Assembly (NCBI RefSeq): GCF_003228315.1
Contig: NZ_CP029693.1
Location: 5,924,501 to 5,988,500 of the forward strand
Direction of reading: 5' to 3'
DNA length: 64,000 nucleotides
DNA from: Pseudomonas putida
GTDB lineage: Bacteria; Pseudomonadota; Gammaproteobacteria; Pseudomonadales; Pseudomonadaceae
The position numbers were made by a program, and so were the translations under genes. Below, piece by piece: positions 28,006 through 36,946 of this stretch. Each line of letters starts with the position of its first letter. The first letter of the stretch is position 1. The notes under the pieces are model-generated. The model was given only the letters and a program-made list of their open reading frames with translations. It was not told the origin of the DNA and did no database searches.

Positions 28006-30241
28006 TGTCACTTCACTGCAATCCGCCGAACCTATGATCGGACGCCTGGTGGTGGTCGGTCTGGGGTTGATCGGCGGTTCGTTTGCCAAGGGTTTGCGTG
28101 AAAGCGGCTTGTGCCGCGAAGTGGTCGGGGTCGATCTCGATTCGCAGTCGCGCAAACTGGCGGTTGAATTGGGTGTGGTGGATCGCTGCGAGGAGGACCT
28201 GGTTGCTGCTTGTCAGGGAGCGGACGTCATTCAGTTGGCCGTGCCTATCCTCGCGATGGAAAAAGTGCTTGCGCGACTGGCAGGCATGGATCTGGGCGGC
28301 GCGATCCTGACGGATGTAGGCAGCGCCAAGGGCAATGTCGTGCGTGCCGCTACCGAGGCTTTTGGCGGTATGCCGTCGAGTTTTGTGCCTGGGCATCCGA
28401 TCGCCGGCTCCGAGCAGAGTGGGGTAGAAGCTTCCAATGCCGAGCTGTTTCGTCGTCATAAAGTGATTCTGACGCCGCTGGAACAGACCGATCCGGCAGC
28501 CCTGGCAATGGTTGACCGTTTGTGGCGCGCATTGGGTGCCGATGTCGAGCACATGCAGGTCGAGCGTCACGATGAAGTACTGGCGGCGACCAGCCATTTA
28601 CCGCACTTGTTGGCGTTTGGCTTGGTCGACTCGCTGGCCAAGCGTAATGAAAACCTTGAGATCTTCCGTTACGCTGCGGGCGGTTTCCGCGATTTCACGA
28701 GAATCGCCGGAAGCGACCCGGTGATGTGGCACGACATCTTTCTTGCAAACCGCGAAGCTGTCCTGCGCACACTGGATACATTTCGCACCGACCTCGATGC
28801 CTTGCGCGACGCGGTCGATGCAGGGGATGGGCACCAATTGTTGGGCGTTTTCACTCGCGCCCGGGTTGCCCGCGAGCATTTCAGTAAAATCCTGGCCCGC
28901 AGGGCCTATGTGGACGCTATGAATTCCAACGATCTGATTTTCCTGGCTCAACCTGGTGGCCGCCTGTCCGGTCGGATTCGCGTACCGGGTGACAAATCTA
29001 TTTCCCACCGTTCGATCATGCTCGGCTCCCTGGCTGAAGGCGTTACCGAAGTCGAGGGTTTCCTTGAGGGCGAAGACGCCCTGGCAACGCTTCAGGCTTT
29101 CCGTGACATGGGTGTCGTGATCGAAGGTCCGCACCATGGCCGTGTGACCATTCATGGTGTTGGTCTGCATGGTTTGAAACCGGCTCCGGGCCCGATCTAT
29201 CTGGGTAACTCGGGTACTTCGATGCGCCTGCTTTCCGGCCTGCTGGCTGCGCAGAGCTTCGATAGCACCCTGACTGGCGACGCTTCGCTGTCCAAACGTC
29301 CGATGAATCGCGTGGCCAATCCGCTGCGGGAAATGGGTGCCGTGATCGAAACAGCTGCGGATGGCCGTCCGCCAATGACCATTCGTGGTGGACACAAGTT
29401 GAAGGGCTTGACCTACACGATGCCAATGGCCAGTGCTCAGGTGAAGTCCTGCCTGCTGTTGGCGGGGTTGTATGCCGATGGCAAGACTACCGTGACCGAG
29501 CCTGCGCCGACTCGTGACCATACCGAGCGCATGCTGCGCGGTTTCGGTTACCCGGTTACCGTCAATGGTGCGACCGCATCGGTCGAGTCCGGCAACAAGT
29601 TGACCGCAACCCACATCGAAGTGCCTGGCGATATCTCCTCGTCGGCGTTCTTCCTGGTGGCTGCGTCGATTGCCGAAGGTTCGGAGCTGGTGCTCGAGCA
29701 CGTCGGCATTAACCCGACTCGCACCGGGGTGATCGACATCCTGCGTCTGATGGGCGCCGATATCACTCTGGAAAACCAGCGTGAAGTGGGTGGCGAGCCA
29801 GTAGCTGACCTGCGCGTGCGTGCAGCTAAACTCAAAGGTATCGAGATTCCGGAAGAGCTGGTGCCATTAGCCATCGACGAGTTCCCGGTGCTGTTCGTGG
29901 CAGCGGCGTGTGCCGAAGGGCGCACCGTGCTGACTGGTGCAGAAGAGTTGCGGGTCAAAGAGTCGGACCGTATTCAGGTTATGGCTGATGGTCTGCTGGC
30001 GCTGGGCGTCAAGTGCGAGCCGACGCCAGACGGGATCATCATCGACGGCGGCCAGATTGGTGGTGGCGAAGTGCACGGTCATGGCGATCATCGGATTTCC
30101 ATGGCGTTCAGCGTTGCCTCGCTGCGTGCCAGTGCGCCGATCCGCATCCATGATTGTGCCAACGTCGCGACGTCTTTCCCCAACTTCCTCGCGCTGTGCG
30201 CCCAGGTTGGCATCCGCGTTGCCCAAGAGGCTCAGTCGTGA
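27998..30241 (+). CDS. tyrA-aroA: Fused prephenate/arogenate dehydrogenase - EPSP synthase
   Basis: 747 residues. Residues ~13-300 are TyrA (Rossmann GLGLIGGSFAKG; PGHPIAGSEQSG) for tyrosine synthesis. Residues ~310-747 are AroA (PGDKSISHRSIMLGSLAEG, LGNSGTSMRLLSGLL, KESDRI), making EPSP from shikimate-3-P and PEP. The fusion is the normal pseudomonad arrangement. The LGNSGTSMRL substrate-binding segment looks standard. I use the GTG at 27998 with an AAGG upstream; an ATG at 28034 (MIGRLVVVG) is an equally reasonable start. The stop overlaps cmk (GTGA). Confidence 0.96.
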   Translation: MVDVTSLQSAEPMIGRLVVVGLGLIGGSFAKGLRESGLCREVVGVDLDSQSRKLAVELGVVDRCEEDLVAACQGADVIQLAVPILAMEKVLARLAGMDLGGAILTDVGSAKGNVVRAATEAFGGMPSSFVPGHPIAGSEQSGVEASNAELFRRHKVILTPLEQTDPAALAMVDRLWRALGADVEHMQVERHDEVLAATSHLPHLLAFGLVDSLAKRNENLEIFRYAAGGFRDFTRIAGSDPVMWHDIFLANREAVLRTLDTFRTDLDALRDAVDAGDGHQLLGVFTRARVAREHFSKILARRAYVDAMNSNDLIFLAQPGGRLSGRIRVPGDKSISHRSIMLGSLAEGVTEVEGFLEGEDALATLQAFRDMGVVIEGPHHGRVTIHGVGLHGLKPAPGPIYLGNSGTSMRLLSGLLAAQSFDSTLTGDASLSKRPMNRVANPLREMGAVIETAADGRPPMTIRGGHKLKGLTYTMPMASAQVKSCLLLAGLYADGKTTVTEPAPTRDHTERMLRGFGYPVTVNGATASVESGNKLTATHIEVPGDISSSAFFLVAASIAEGSELVLEHVGINPTRTGVIDILRLMGADITLENQREVGGEPVADLRVRAAKLKGIEIPEELVPLAIDEFPVLFVAAACAEGRTVLTGAEELRVKESDRIQVMADGLLALGVKCEPTPDGIIIDGGQIGGGEVHGHGDHRISMAFSVASLRASAPIRIHDCANVATSFPNFLALCAQVGIRVAQEAQS

Positions 30242-30927
30242 AAAACATTGCGCCAGTCATCACCATTGATGGGCCTAGCGGCTCCGGCAAGGGTACGGTC
30301 GCCGGGATCCTGGCCAAGCGCCTGGGCTGGAATCTGCTGGATTCCGGTGCGCTTTACCGCTTGCTGGCGTTCGCTGCACAGAACCATGGCGTCGACCTGA
30401 CCAACGAAGAACTGCTGAAAAAACTTGCCGCTCATCTGGATGTGCAATTCATCGCGGCGACGGAAGGTCAGTTGCAGCGCATCATCCTGGAAGGTGATGA
30501 AGTCAGCGATGTGATTCGCACGGAAAGCATCGGCGCCGGTGCCTCCCAGGTGGCTGCGCTGCCGGCTGTACGTGAGGCGCTGCTGCAGCGTCAGCGCGCA
30601 TTTCAGGAAGCCCCTGGTCTGGTAGCTGATGGTCGCGACATGGGGACGGTCGTTTTTCCGGATGCGCCGCTGAAGATTTTCCTCACGGCCAGTGCCGAGG
30701 AGCGCGCCCGCCGTCGATACTTGCAGTTGAAGGGCAAAGTCGATGGTGTTAGTCTGTCGAGTCTGCTAGATGAGATACGTGCACGCGATGAGCGTGACAC
30801 CCAGCGAGCGGTAGCCCCGCTCAAGCCGGCGGCTGACGCCATACAGCTGGATTCCACGGAATTATCCATCGATCAGGTGCTGGAACGCATCATGAGCGAG
30901 ATCGCCATTCGCGATATCGCCGGGTGA
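30238..30927 (+). CDS. cmk: Cytidylate kinase
   Basis: 229 residues from the GTG at 30238, overlapping the preceding stop and preceded by GAGG. The P-loop is DGPSGSGKGTV, and DGRDMGTVVFPDA and RDxRD-type ARDERDTQRAV are the CMP-binding and lid segments. It phosphorylates CMP/dCMP. Translational coupling with the TyrA-AroA gene is likely. Confidence 0.97.
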   Translation: MKNIAPVITIDGPSGSGKGTVAGILAKRLGWNLLDSGALYRLLAFAAQNHGVDLTNEELLKKLAAHLDVQFIAATEGQLQRIILEGDEVSDVIRTESIGAGASQVAALPAVREALLQRQRAFQEAPGLVADGRDMGTVVFPDAPLKIFLTASAEERARRRYLQLKGKVDGVSLSSLLDEIRARDERDTQRAVAPLKPAADAIQLDSTELSIDQVLERIMSEIAIRDIAG

Positions 30928-30932
30928 CCAAG

Positions 30933-30976
30933 AGGGCCGCAGGGGACCAGTCATAGTCCTGCAGCGCTTCTTTTAA
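30933..30976 (+). terminator. Possible terminator or attenuator between cmk and rpsA
   Basis: An imperfect stem (GCCGCAGGGGAC against GTCCTGCAGCG) followed by CTTCTTTT. A second small hairpin CACATC/GATGTG lies at ~30990-31006 just before rpsA. The 119-base gap likely also contains the strong rpsA promoter and leader. Confidence 0.35.
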
Positions 30977-31046
30977 ATGAAACCAACCCACATCGTCTGG
31001 GATGTGGAGATGGGCGTATTTCTCGCCCTCATCAACAGGAATTAAA

Positions 31047-32741
31047 ATGAGCGAAAGCTTTGCGGAACTCTTTGAAGAAAGCCTGAAAACCCTGAACCTT
31101 CAGGCAGGCTCCATCATCACCGGTGTCATCGTTGATATCGATTACCAAGCTCGCTGGGTAACCGTTCACGCTGGCCTGAAGTCTGAAGCACTCATCCCGC
31201 TTGAGCAGTTCTACACCGACGCTGGTGAACTGAACATCAACGTTGGCGATGAAGTTCACGTTGCTCTGGACTCGGTTGAAGATGGCTTCGGTGAGACCAA
31301 GCTGTCCCGTGAAAAAGCCAAGCGTGCTGAATGCTGGATCGTTCTGGAAGCAGCCTTCGCAGCCGAAGAAGTGGTCAAGGGCGTTATCAACGGTAAGGTT
31401 AAAGGCGGCTTCACTGTCGACGTTAACGGCATCCGTGCGTTCCTGCCAGGTTCTCTGGTTGACGTCCGTCCAGTGCGCGACACCACGCACCTGGAAGGCA
31501 AAGAGCTGGAATTCAAGGTCATCAAACTCGACCAGAAGCGCAACAACGTTGTCGTTTCCCGTCGCAGCGTCCTGGAAGCCGAGAACTCCGCCGAGCGTGA
31601 AGCTCTGCTGGAATCCCTGCAGGAAGGCCAGCAAGTCAAAGGTATCGTCAAGAACCTCACCGATTACGGCGCATTCGTCGATCTGGGTGGCGTCGATGGC
31701 CTGCTGCACATCACCGACATGGCTTGGAAACGCATCAAGCATCCTTCCGAAATCGTCAATGTTGGCGACGAGATCGATGTCAAGGTTCTGAAGTACGATC
31801 GCGAGCGCAATCGTGTTTCCCTGGGCCTGAAGCAACTGGGCGAAGATCCATGGGTTGCTATCAAAGCCCGTTACCCAGAAAGCACTCGCGTTACCGCTCG
31901 TGTAACCAACCTGACCGACTACGGCTGCTTCGCTGAGCTGGAAGAAGGCGTTGAAGGTCTGGTACACGTTTCCGAAATGGACTGGACCAACAAGAACATC
32001 CATCCTTCGAAAGTCGTACAAGTCGGCGACGAAGTGGAAGTTATGGTTCTGGACATCGACGAAGAGCGTCGTCGTATCTCCCTGGGCATCAAGCAGTGCA
32101 AGTCGAACCCATGGGAAGACTTCTCTGGCCAGTTCAACAAGGGCGACAAAATCTCCGGCACCATCAAGTCGATCACCGATTTCGGTATCTTCATTGGTCT
32201 GGACGGCGGCATCGACGGTCTGGTTCACCTGTCCGACATCTCCTGGAACGAAGTGGGCGAAGAAGCCGTACGCCGCTTCAAGAAGGGCGACGAGCTGGAC
32301 ACCGTTATCCTGTCGGTTGACCCAGAGCGTGAGCGTATCTCCCTGGGTATCAAGCAGCTGGAAAGCGATCCGTTCTCCGAGTACGTCTCGGTTAACGACA
32401 AAGGCGCCATCGTTAAAGGCACTGTGAAAGAAGTTGACGCCAAAGGCGCCATCATCACTCTGGCCGACGATATCGAAGCGACTCTGAAAGCCTCCGAAAT
32501 CAGCCGTGACCGCGTTGAAGACGCGCGTAACGTCCTGAAAGAAGGCGAAGAAGTAGAAGCCAAGATCATCAGCGTTGACCGCAAGAGCCGTGTAATCCAG
32601 CTCTCGATCAAGTCGAAAGACGTTGAAGACGAGAAAGAAGCCATCCAGAGCCTGCGCGACAAGCCAGTAGCTTCGGATGCTCCAGTAGCCACCACCCTGG
32701 GTGACCTGCTGCGTGCTGCACAAGCGGAAAAACAGAACTAA
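31047..32741 (+). CDS. rpsA: 30S ribosomal protein S1
   Basis: 564 residues with six S1/OB-fold repeats; the most similar ones (GxVTNLTDYGCFAEL, GTIKSITDFGIFIGL, IVKNLTDYGAFVDL) are easily seen between residues ~190 and 530. The ATG at 31047 follows AGGA. S1 brings mRNA to the 30S subunit. Codon use is strongly biased to the highly-expressed set, as expected. A strong terminator ends the supraoperon. Confidence 0.98.
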   Translation: MSESFAELFEESLKTLNLQAGSIITGVIVDIDYQARWVTVHAGLKSEALIPLEQFYTDAGELNINVGDEVHVALDSVEDGFGETKLSREKAKRAECWIVLEAAFAAEEVVKGVINGKVKGGFTVDVNGIRAFLPGSLVDVRPVRDTTHLEGKELEFKVIKLDQKRNNVVVSRRSVLEAENSAEREALLESLQEGQQVKGIVKNLTDYGAFVDLGGVDGLLHITDMAWKRIKHPSEIVNVGDEIDVKVLKYDRERNRVSLGLKQLGEDPWVAIKARYPESTRVTARVTNLTDYGCFAELEEGVEGLVHVSEMDWTNKNIHPSKVVQVGDEVEVMVLDIDEERRRISLGIKQCKSNPWEDFSGQFNKGDKISGTIKSITDFGIFIGLDGGIDGLVHLSDISWNEVGEEAVRRFKKGDELDTVILSVDPERERISLGIKQLESDPFSEYVSVNDKGAIVKGTVKEVDAKGAIITLADDIEATLKASEISRDRVEDARNVLKEGEEVEAKIISVDRKSRVIQLSIKSKDVEDEKEAIQSLRDKPVASDAPVATTLGDLLRAAQAEKQN

Positions 32742-32764
32742 GTTCTGGGTTTCTGTAAAAAAAA

Positions 32765-32788
32765 GGGCGACTTTGGTCGCCCTTTTTT
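32765..32788 (+). terminator. Rho-independent terminator after rpsA
   Basis: GGGCGAC, loop TTTG, GTCGCCC, then six T residues; eight A residues before the stem could make it work in both directions. Confidence 0.92.
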
Positions 32789-32994
32789 GTGTCTGAAATT
32801 TGACAGTTGCTCCTTAAGTTCTTGCTTTGGGTAGTGAGTTTTCATCAGTCGCCTTCACGCTGGAGCTCTCTCCCCGAAACCAATACACCCTTGAAGTTGT
32901 CTCTTTTCTCAGCGGGATCAATCGTTTATTTGCAGCTAAGCTATCCCTCAAGTGAACAGCGCGCCAGGCCGGTACAGCCGGCATAGGGATGTGA

Positions 32995-33273
32995 ATGAGC
33001 AAGTTCATCATCGTAGTAGTATTTCTAATGCTGGCGGGTTGTACCACAAATGCCAGGACGCACGCAGTGCGGGGCGTCAGTGGAATCGAGGTTGATTGTT
33101 CTGGCTTGGGGTCCGGATGGGAGCGGTGTCAAAAGCGAGCAGCAAAGGAGTGCAAGGGGGCGGGTTACAAGGTTGTGGTGAGATCCGATGATGCAAAGGA
33201 AGAGGACTATTTTCCTTTCGGCTTCAATCCTGCGGGGTATTTTACTCGCAGTATGTTGGTAATTTGTAGATGA
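32995..33273 (+). CDS. Small putative lipoprotein
   Basis: 92 residues. The first 16 are a hydrophobic signal ending in the lipobox LAGC (Cys16), so the mature protein should be lipid-anchored in the envelope. The rest contains VDCSGLGSGWERCQKRAAKECKGAGYKVV with three cysteines and FPFGFNPAGYFTRSMLVIC. The ribosome site GGGATG lies before the ATG. The family is widespread in Pseudomonas but unnamed; function unknown. It stands alone between rpsA and ihfB. Confidence 0.75.
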   Translation: MSKFIIVVVFLMLAGCTTNARTHAVRGVSGIEVDCSGLGSGWERCQKRAAKECKGAGYKVVVRSDDAKEEDYFPFGFNPAGYFTRSMLVICR

Positions 33274-33424
33274 GGGTGTGGGTGCTGAGCAATGTAGGTG
33301 AGTTTGAGCCCAGAGATTGCGCGGTGCGCAGGGGTATGGCAAAACTCGGACTGTTCAAATCCATCCGGGCATGCTAAAACCGTCGAAGCGATTTTCCTAG
33401 CTGCTTGAAAAAGAAGGGAAAAAT

Positions 33425-33721
33425 ATGACGAAGTCGGAGTTGATCGAACGAATTGTCACCCATCAAGGGCTGCTTTCATCAAAGGATGTGGAGCTGGCCA
33501 TCAAGACCATGCTTGAGCAAATGTCCCAATGTCTGGCCACGGGTGATCGTATCGAGATTCGTGGTTTTGGCAGCTTCTCCCTGCACTATCGCGCACCGCG
33601 CGTAGGTCGCAATCCAAAAACCGGTCAGTCCGTTAGTCTTGATGGTAAGTTCGTTCCGCATTTCAAGCCAGGTAAAGAACTGCGTGATCGTGTGAACGAG
33701 GATGAAGAGGAGGGGCTTTGA
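33425..33721 (+). CDS. ihfB: Integration host factor subunit beta
   Basis: 98-residue HU/IHF-family DNA-bending protein. The beta-arm signature GFGSFSLHYRAPRVGRNPKTGQSV contains the intercalating proline region; the N-terminus MTKSELIERI is typical of IhfB. It partners with IhfA. In P. aeruginosa ihfB (himD) marks the left end of the O-antigen locus, and the same holds here. Confidence 0.97.
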   Translation: MTKSELIERIVTHQGLLSSKDVELAIKTMLEQMSQCLATGDRIEIRGFGSFSLHYRAPRVGRNPKTGQSVSLDGKFVPHFKPGKELRDRVNEDEEEGL

Positions 33722-33748
33722 CGTTCACTGCCATTCAAGGAATTGCTA

Positions 33749-33988
33749 ATGCGTAATCTCAAACGTGTAATGCTGGCGGTATCAGTATTGTTGCTAATGT
33801 TGGTGATCTTGGTGTTTGTTCTCGAAAATCAGCAAACGGTTACGCTCCTTTTCCTTGGGTGGGCTGGTCCACAGTTGCCGGTGTCATTGGTGATAGTGAT
33901 TGCGCTGTTATTTGGTATGATCATCAGCCCTATTATTTGTTGGTTTTTGGGGCGTAAGTCCAACGCCTTTCGTTCGCGACTTGATTGA
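33749..33988 (+). CDS. LapA-domain (DUF1049) inner-membrane protein
   Basis: 79 residues with two membrane helices (about 8-28 and 45-66) separated by ENQQTVTLLFLGWAGPQLPVSL, the hallmark of LapA/YciS-type proteins that associate with LPS assembly (the E. coli LapA-LapB pair). It starts 27 bases after ihfB with AAGGAA before the ATG. No lapB follows; it is placed next to the O-antigen cluster. Confidence 0.88.
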   Translation: MRNLKRVMLAVSVLLLMLVILVFVLENQQTVTLLFLGWAGPQLPVSLVIVIALLFGMIISPIICWFLGRKSNAFRSRLD

Positions 33989-34138
33989 GCGTGCGTCGCT
34001 GCTTGTCCATATCCCTTGACTGAGCCAAGATAAAGCCTTTAATGCTGCTTAAGTTGCAGAGTATTTTTCGGGTTGCTTTAGTTTTGACCACTGCACGCTA
34101 GCAATGAGTGCTGTCAATCTCCTATGTATGAGGGGGGC
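33989..34138. other. Intergenic stretch left of the O-antigen cluster, no gene seen
   Basis: 150 bases of AT-richer sequence with no open frame of interest and no wzz gene or wzz remnant, although wzz occupies this position in P. aeruginosa. It borders a decayed rmlB fragment. Confidence 0.6.
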
Positions 34139-34319
34139 GTGGAAGCTCTAGGCACTGGCGGCACAGGCTTTATCGGTTGGGCAGTCATTCGTCATTTCTT
34201 TCCAGTATGACGACTTTGTTATCAAACTCGCTGAATTGACTTGCGTTATTGAGTCTGTGACTGGAATTAGGCTAACTTCGCGCTGTGTTTTCGAGTGTGT
34301 CGATATCTACGATTTTTAG
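34139..34319 (+). pseudogene. Decayed N-terminal fragment of an rmlB-like dTDP-glucose 4,6-dehydratase
   Basis: Reading from 34142 gives EALGTGGTGFIGWAVIRHF, close to the RmlB Rossmann start (..TGGAGFIGSAVVRH..). After a frame change near 34196-34206 the next frame gives QYDDFVIKLAELTCV, then SVTGIRLTSRCVFECVDIYDF and a stop at 34317. These match the RmlB order: DDFVINLDKLTYAGNLES, then RYVFEHVDICD. About 60 codons survive; there is no start and the remaining ~290 codons are absent. It is clearly a relic, probably of an rml operon once at this site. Confidence 0.72.
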
Positions 34320-34461
34320 CAGGTGGTTGGAGTAAATATTTAATAGGCCCCTATCTTGCATAGACAATAACAAAAATACTCAAGGGAAGCTTTGAATTGA
34401 TAAATTATTGAGCGCTAAGAAAAAGTCCGAATTTTGGAAATGGTATGAAGGGTAGGGTTAA
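34320..34461. promoter_or_regulatory. Probable promoter region of the O-antigen operon
   Basis: An AT-rich 142-base stretch (TTTAATAGG, TTGAATTGATAAATTATTG) directly before wbpV. The position suggests the operon promoter, but no -35/-10 pair is convincing and no JUMPstart/ops element is present. Confidence 0.3.
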
Positions 34462-35418
34462 GTGAAAAAAACTCGGGTGCTTGTTACAGGTGCAAGCGGG
34501 TTCGTTGGAAGTGCTCTAGTGGCGAAGCTTCTGGCCAGTGAAGCCTTCCTCCCTGTTTGCGCGCTGCGCAACCTAGGGAGCTTTCCCTGTGAGCAGGTTC
34601 TTTTTGATCTGGAGAGTGGGCCTTTAATAGGGACATTGCAGGGCGTTGATACGATTGTGCATACCGCGGCGAGGGTTCATGTAATGGGCGCCGCGGGCTC
34701 AAATCAACTGGACGTGTTCCGACAGACTAATGTCGAGGGGACTTTAAAGTTGGCGCGCTGTGCGGTGCAGGCCGGCGTGAGGCGTTTTATTTTCATCAGT
34801 TCTGTAAAGGTTAACGGTGAGCGTACTAGTCCAGGAAAACCATTCACGCCTTTCGATCAGCCTGCCCCGGTAGATGCTTACGGAATTTCGAAGTCGGAAG
34901 CGGAAGTAGCGTTGAGTGCATTATCCGCAGATAGCGGGCTGGAAGTGGTAATTATCCGTCCGCCGTTGGTCTACGGTCCTGGCGTAAAGGCAAACTTTCA
35001 AACGATGCTTGATTGGGTACATTCCAGAATTCCATTACCATTCGGATCCATAAAAAATCAGCGCAGTCTCGTTGCTTTGGATAACTTGCTGGATCTGATT
35101 GTTCATTGTGTTGATCATCCAGCGGCACCCGGAAAAGTCTTTCTGGTCAGTGATGGCGAGGATTTGTCCACGACTCAATTGCTCAAGCGAGTGTCACGAT
35201 CAATGGGGATGCGTTCTGTGTTGGTGCCCGTTCCCCAGTACCTTTTAGTCATGTGTTTGAATTTTCTGGGCAGGCGAGCGCTTGCCACGCGCTTGTGCGG
35301 GTCATTGCAGGTAGACATCAGTCAGACGCGTGAACTGTTGGGGTGGGCGCCGCCGATAAGTTGTCAGCAGGCTCTTGATGATGTAGCAAAATATTTTCTG
35401 GAAACAAAAAAGAAATGA
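34462..35418 (+). CDS. wbpV: NAD-dependent UDP-hexosamine 4-reductase, WbpV-like
   Basis: 318-residue extended SDR starting with GTG (AGGG upstream). Rossmann motif TGASGFVGSALV; catalytic segment SSVKVNGE...YGISKSEAE with YxxxK. It matches the WbpV/epimerase group that reduces UDP-4-keto-6-deoxy-GlcNAc (made by WbpM) to UDP-D-QuiNAc, or epimerises in other members. The wbpL gene overlaps its stop (ATGA). In P. aeruginosa wbpV-wbpL-wbpM are contiguous at the right end; here wbpV-wbpL are at the left end, 19 kb from wbpM. Confidence 0.82.
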   Translation: MKKTRVLVTGASGFVGSALVAKLLASEAFLPVCALRNLGSFPCEQVLFDLESGPLIGTLQGVDTIVHTAARVHVMGAAGSNQLDVFRQTNVEGTLKLARCAVQAGVRRFIFISSVKVNGERTSPGKPFTPFDQPAPVDAYGISKSEAEVALSALSADSGLEVVIIRPPLVYGPGVKANFQTMLDWVHSRIPLPFGSIKNQRSLVALDNLLDLIVHCVDHPAAPGKVFLVSDGEDLSTTQLLKRVSRSMGMRSVLVPVPQYLLVMCLNFLGRRALATRLCGSLQVDISQTRELLGWAPPISCQQALDDVAKYFLETKKK

Positions 35419-36425
35419 ATTCGCTATTGCTGGTTGGAGTATTCCTGGCGTCATTGCTGTTGACAAATACCCTGAGGCGCTATGCCTTGAAAAACAAGCT
35501 CATGGATGTGCCCAATGCGCGTAGTTCACACAGTACTCCAACCCCTAGGGGGGGCGGTGTCGCGATCGTTATTTCATTTTTGGCAGCGTTGTCGGTGTAT
35601 GCGCTGACCGGAATCGTGCCTCAAGAGCAGTACGTCGGCTTGTTCGGCGCGGGTGCAGTGGTCGCCATTATTGGATTTGCCGACGATCATGGTCACATTG
35701 CCGCGCGCTGGCGTTTACTCGGACATTTTGTAGCAGCGAGCTGGATGCTGTTTTGTTTCGGTGGGCTCGGACCGGTAGATGTGTTCGGGATTACTGTCGA
35801 TCTTGGAGGGGGCGGTGCGATTCTGGCTGCGATTTATCTTGTCTGGGTACTTAATCTTTACAATTTCATGGATGGTATCGACGGCATCGCCGGGGCTGTA
35901 GCGATCTGTATCACCATAGCCGGAGCCTGCCTCTATTGGGTTTGCGGGTTTACTCGTGAAGTGTGGACACCTTTACTTCTCGCAAGTGCCTGCGCCGGTT
36001 TTCTTGTCTGGAATTTTCCACCGGCCAAAATTTTCATGGGCGATGCGGGTAGTGGTTTTCTCGGGATAATACTGGGCGGCATGGCACTTCAGGCTGGCTG
36101 GGTAGAGCCACAACTTTTGTGGAGTTGGATAATTCTGATGGGGGTTTTCATCGTTGATGCCACCTACACCATGCTGCATCGGTTGATTCGCGGAGAGAAA
36201 ATCTATGAGGCCCATCGCAGTCATGCCTACCAATATGCCTCGCGCCAACATCTCAGTCACAAGAAGGTGACGGTGGCGGTCATTTTGATCAATGTCATTT
36301 GGTTGACACCCTTGGCCTTTTGGGTGGGGGTTGGGGGGCTGGATGGCGTGAGTGGTCTTTTTCTTGCCTATCTGCCTTTGATTGTTCTCGCACTCAGATA
36401 CAACGCTGGCAAAGCAGAAGCCTGA
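35415..36425 (+). CDS. wbpL: WbpL-like undecaprenyl-phosphate HexNAc-1-P transferase
   Basis: 336 residues, about ten membrane helices, of the WecA/MraY polyprenol phosphotransferase family. Motifs are PNARSSHSTPTPRGGG near residue 35, the catalytic aspartates in NLYNFMDGIDG and in the segment FMGDAGSGFLG, and HRSHAYQ in the cytoplasmic loop 5. WbpL in P. aeruginosa loads D-QuiNAc or D-FucNAc phosphate on undecaprenyl phosphate, starting both O-antigen types. Given wbpM and wbpV, D-QuiNAc is the likely first sugar. Confidence 0.9.
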   Translation: MNSLLLVGVFLASLLLTNTLRRYALKNKLMDVPNARSSHSTPTPRGGGVAIVISFLAALSVYALTGIVPQEQYVGLFGAGAVVAIIGFADDHGHIAARWRLLGHFVAASWMLFCFGGLGPVDVFGITVDLGGGGAILAAIYLVWVLNLYNFMDGIDGIAGAVAICITIAGACLYWVCGFTREVWTPLLLASACAGFLVWNFPPAKIFMGDAGSGFLGIILGGMALQAGWVEPQLLWSWIILMGVFIVDATYTMLHRLIRGEKIYEAHRSHAYQYASRQHLSHKKVTVAVILINVIWLTPLAFWVGVGGLDGVSGLFLAYLPLIVLALRYNAGKAEA

Positions 36426-36946
36426 GCGAGAGCAGCTGGTTTGGGTGCTTCTGTGCGATGTGCTGCAGTGGGTGCTAATCCCGTGTGACATGGTGTGTTG
36501 CGCGAGTGGCAAGCTGTCGCCCAGCTCTCAAAGATAGAAAATTGTATGGTAAACTTCGTTGGTTTTTATAAGTTGATGGCATAAGGCCAGTGGCTGGCGA
36601 GGATTCACTTCGTGAAGGGTCAGCAGCATCGATGCCGATATGGTTTTATGTTTGTATTTGGCAGTGCCTCTTTATAGGCGTACTAAACCTGAAGCGCATT
36701 TTCTGGGCTGCATGGATGAACGGTGGGTTCCTGGTTGGCGTTCCCAAGGCGTGTTGGCCTGAGTTTTGGTACATCTGAAGCCGGATCGATTGTTTGCACC
36801 AGAGATGTCGAAAAAGGGGCCCTGTCTCGCATTGAGTGGAGATTCGCGATAAGCCGTCCCTTGGAAGCCGCGCATCACGACGTCCAACTTGAGTAGGACC
36901 CGGGTCACGAACAGCGTTTCGGGCTTGGGAAGTGAGGAGTAAGGAA
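36426..36946. other. 521-base gap inside the O-antigen cluster with no supported gene
   Basis: All frames are broken. A 62-codon frame at 36590-36778 lacks a ribosome site and family resemblance. A 45-codon open stretch ending near 36893 (..DVEKGALSRIEWRF..) resembles nothing I can name. The stretch may be an insertion/deletion scar and may hold a promoter for the downstream genes. Confidence 0.6.

Noticed and set aside
31032..32723. 563-codon open frame on the minus strand across rpsA
   Set aside because: Antisense shadow of rpsA; no ribosome site and rich in repeats that mirror the S1 domains.
36590..36778. 62-codon open frame between wbpL and the reductase gene
   Set aside because: No ribosome site, odd composition (many Trp and Phe), no recognisable family.
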